Of a DNA stretch of 64,000 bases, positions 62,572 to 64,000 are shown in pieces. The position numbers and the translations under genes are program-made. The first letter of the stretch is position 1, and every line of letters begins with the position of its first letter. The notes beneath the pieces were generated by a model. That model had not been told where the DNA came from. It saw nothing but the letters and a program-made list of their open reading frames with translations, and searched no databases. Source of the DNA: Azospirillum halopraeferens DSM 3675 (lineage in GTDB: Bacteria; Pseudomonadota; Alphaproteobacteria; Azospirillales; Azospirillaceae); NCBI RefSeq assembly GCF_000429625.1, contig NZ_AUCF01000006.1, positions 1 to 64,000 on the forward strand. Reading direction: 5' to 3'.

Positions 62572-64000
62572 TCAGTTCTTCGGGGTGACGTGCTGCCACA
62601 GCAGGCTGCAGTTGGACAGCGTGTCCAGGCTGTGGACCGGAACCGGGCCGGTGCCGAGCGTGGGGGTCGGCGGCGTGGTGGTCCACTGGTGGAGGGTGGC
62701 ACCGGCTGCCGACCAGTCCGCCGTGTAGGGGCTCCAGCCTGCGGCCGGGGCGGTTGCGGGGTTGGTCGCGAAGGCGGCCCAGGCGATCCCCATGGCGTCG
62801 GCCAGCGCCGCATCCGCCGCCGACGGCGATGTCACGCCGACCTTCGTCAAGGTGTTAAAGACGTACGGCAACTCATTGCCGTGACAGACATTCGGGATGT
62901 CGCCGGTAGCCGTCTGCGCGGCCGGGGCGCAGGTCGGCAGCGGGTCGCCGCCGGCCAGTCGGTAGAGATCCACGATCGGCGTGGGTGTGAAGAGATAGCC
63001 GAAGATCGGGGTGTCGGCCGATTGTCCCTGGCGGCCGTAGGCCGTGTTGGCGGTGAACAGGTTGGCGCACCGGAAGGCCATGTCGTTGATCAGGCTGCCC
63101 AGCGCCACGGCGGCGCCGTTGCCGTTGTAATAGGACGGGATCGCCTTCGTGTTGTGGTCGGCCTGCCATGAGGCGCTGTAGGGCTCGTCGGTGGCGATGG
63201 GCGGCGTGAAGCCGGTGATGGTCGATGCGGTCGACGTGCCGAACATGCTGTCGAGGAGCAGGCCGTAGGTGGTGGACGTCAGATCCTTGGCGGCGCTGAA
63301 GTAGGCGAGGCCGGCGAAGGTCTGCCCCTCGTTCAGGTTCACGCCGAACATGAACGGCTTCGGCGTCATGGCGCCGGCATAGCCGGCCGACGGCTGCCCC
63401 CGGACGACGGCGTTGTCGATGACCGGCGTCCACGGCAGCGCCTCGACGAAGCCACCGGAGATGATGCGTTTCAGGGCGTTGCCGCCGCCGTCGAAGCTGT
63501 CCTGGGCGGCCATGATCTGGGCCGTGGTCAGGTTCTTCTTCTGCAGCCAGTCCTTCGCCCCCTTTGGATCGGCCAGCCAGCACCGTGGAATCTTGGCGTC
63601 GCAGAAGCGGTCGAAGAAGTTGGCCCCGTCCGTCCGGGCGCGCGCGGTGTCGCGGTACACCACGCCCATCGGGTTGCTCTCCATGATGGCCGCACGGAAC
63701 AGGCCGTCGCTGGACGGCATGGAGAAGAGATGGAAGCCCACGGACATGGCACCGGCGCTCTCGCCGAACACCGTCACCCGGCCGGGATCGCCGCCGAAGG
63801 CGGCGATGTTGGCCTGCACCCATTGCAGGGCCGCCTGCTGGTCGAGCAGGCCGAAGTTGCCGGTGACGCCGAAGGCGTCCTCGTACAGGAAGCCGAACGC
63901 GCCGAGCCGGTAGTTCAGCGTGACGACGACCACGTCCCTGGCGGCCAGAGCCGCCCCGTCGTAAACGGGGAGCGAGCCGCCCCCCAGGATGAAGGCGCCG
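62572..64000 (-). CDS. Type B carboxylesterase, 5' end outside window
   Basis: 476 codons are visible and the N-terminus is cut by the window edge. The nucleophile elbow is [16 protein letters not shown]. Upstream are [11 protein letters not shown] and, at the edge, [13 protein letters not shown], part of the oxyanion-hole region. The catalytic His is expected in [11 protein letters not shown]. Type B esterases cleave carboxylic esters of varied substrates, and many are secreted; the signal peptide would lie beyond the window. Cysteine pairs such as [10 protein letters not shown] fit an exported enzyme. Confidence 0.88.
   Translation of the reverse strand, partial: GAFILGGGSLPVYDGAALAARDVVVVTLNYRLGAFGFLYEDAFGVTGNFGLLDQQAALQWVQANIAAFGGDPGRVTVFGESAGAMSVGFHLFSMPSSDGLFRAAIMESNPMGVVYRDTARARTDGANFFDRFCDAKIPRCWLADPKGAKDWLQKKNLTTAQIMAAQDSFDGGGNALKRIISGGFVEALPWTPVIDNAVVRGQPSAGYAGAMTPKPFMFGVNLNEGQTFAGLAYFSAAKDLTSTTYGLLLDSMFGTSTASTITGFTPPIATDEPYSASWQADHNTKAIPSYYNGNGAAVALGSLINDMAFRCANLFTANTAYGRQGQSADTPIFGYLFTPTPIVDLYRLAGGDPLPTCAPAAQTATGDIPNVCHGNELPYVFNTLTKVGVTSPSAADAALADAMGIAWAAFATNPATAPAAGWSPYTADWSAAGATLHQWTTTPPTPTLGTGPVPVHSLDTLSNCSLLWQHVTPKN

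Overview
The window is high-GC DNA from a free-living or plant-associated alphaproteobacterium. The best guess is Rhodospirillales, Azospirillum-like. Pointers are the trkA-dat-HAD-hfq-hflX order, FlaF, a DUF1491 protein, a sigma-54 promoter in front of the hook gene, large PAS/GAF hybrid kinases, OpgC and a solitary LivF. The species cannot be fixed from sequence alone. No rRNA, tRNA, CRISPR array or insertion sequence was seen.

Layout. 1-3392: two tandem paralogous secreted polysaccharide-lyase/RTX proteins on the minus strand; the first is cut by the window edge, and their upstream regions are also duplicated. 3945-8929: trkA, dat, a HAD phosphatase, hfq, hflX and a small protein. 9059-13835: a proline-rich exported protein, an inositol-monophosphatase-family enzyme, mazG, opgC with a coupled exported protein, and a DUF1491 protein. 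13894-23139: a TPR-glycosyltransferase and the flagellar genes flgE-flgK-flgL and flaF, with a lower-GC DUF305 gene set between them. 23277-26414: an ADP-heptose-type glycosyltransferase, lptF and an unknown protein. 26693-33596: a three-gene transglutaminase / circularly permuted ATP-grasp / alpha-E cassette. 33503-39826: a large hybrid kinase, then an ethylene-receptor-like kinase in an operon with a response regulator and a nucleoside deaminase. 39952-45608: a P-loop protein, prfC, a catalytic-core-only threonyl-tRNA synthetase, asd and an unknown protein. 45699-49677: beta-CASP hydrolase, PRPP synthetase and AMP/thymidine phosphorylase. 49875-57962: a small exported protein, secDF, a CPA1 antiporter with a cyclic-nucleotide domain, a double Usp, two YeeE/YedE-type proteins and an unknown protein. 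57937-64000: livF, an alanine/LL-DAP-type aminotransferase, hom, glpX and a truncated carboxylesterase.

The most interesting structure is a pair of matching threonine attenuators. Asd and the short ThrRS are each preceded by a small ORF with a dense Thr-codon run, then an Arg-(Cys/Ser)-Gly-Gly-Pro segment, then a near-identical GC hairpin. The GGCGGGCC RNA of the leader can pair with the proximal arm of that hairpin, which is the classical mutually exclusive arrangement. The short ThrRS lacks the N-terminal TGS and editing domains but keeps all three zinc ligands at exactly the Escherichia coli spacing. This suggests a threonine-starvation-induced, editing-free synthetase.

Other strong points: a histidine kinase whose seven key ethylene-binding positions match plant ETR1 at a constant offset of +10; a sigma-54 promoter with a plausible activator palindrome ahead of flgE; hook and hook-filament junction proteins enlarged by what look like related repeats; and many 4-bp ATGA/GTGA gene overlaps that define tight operons.
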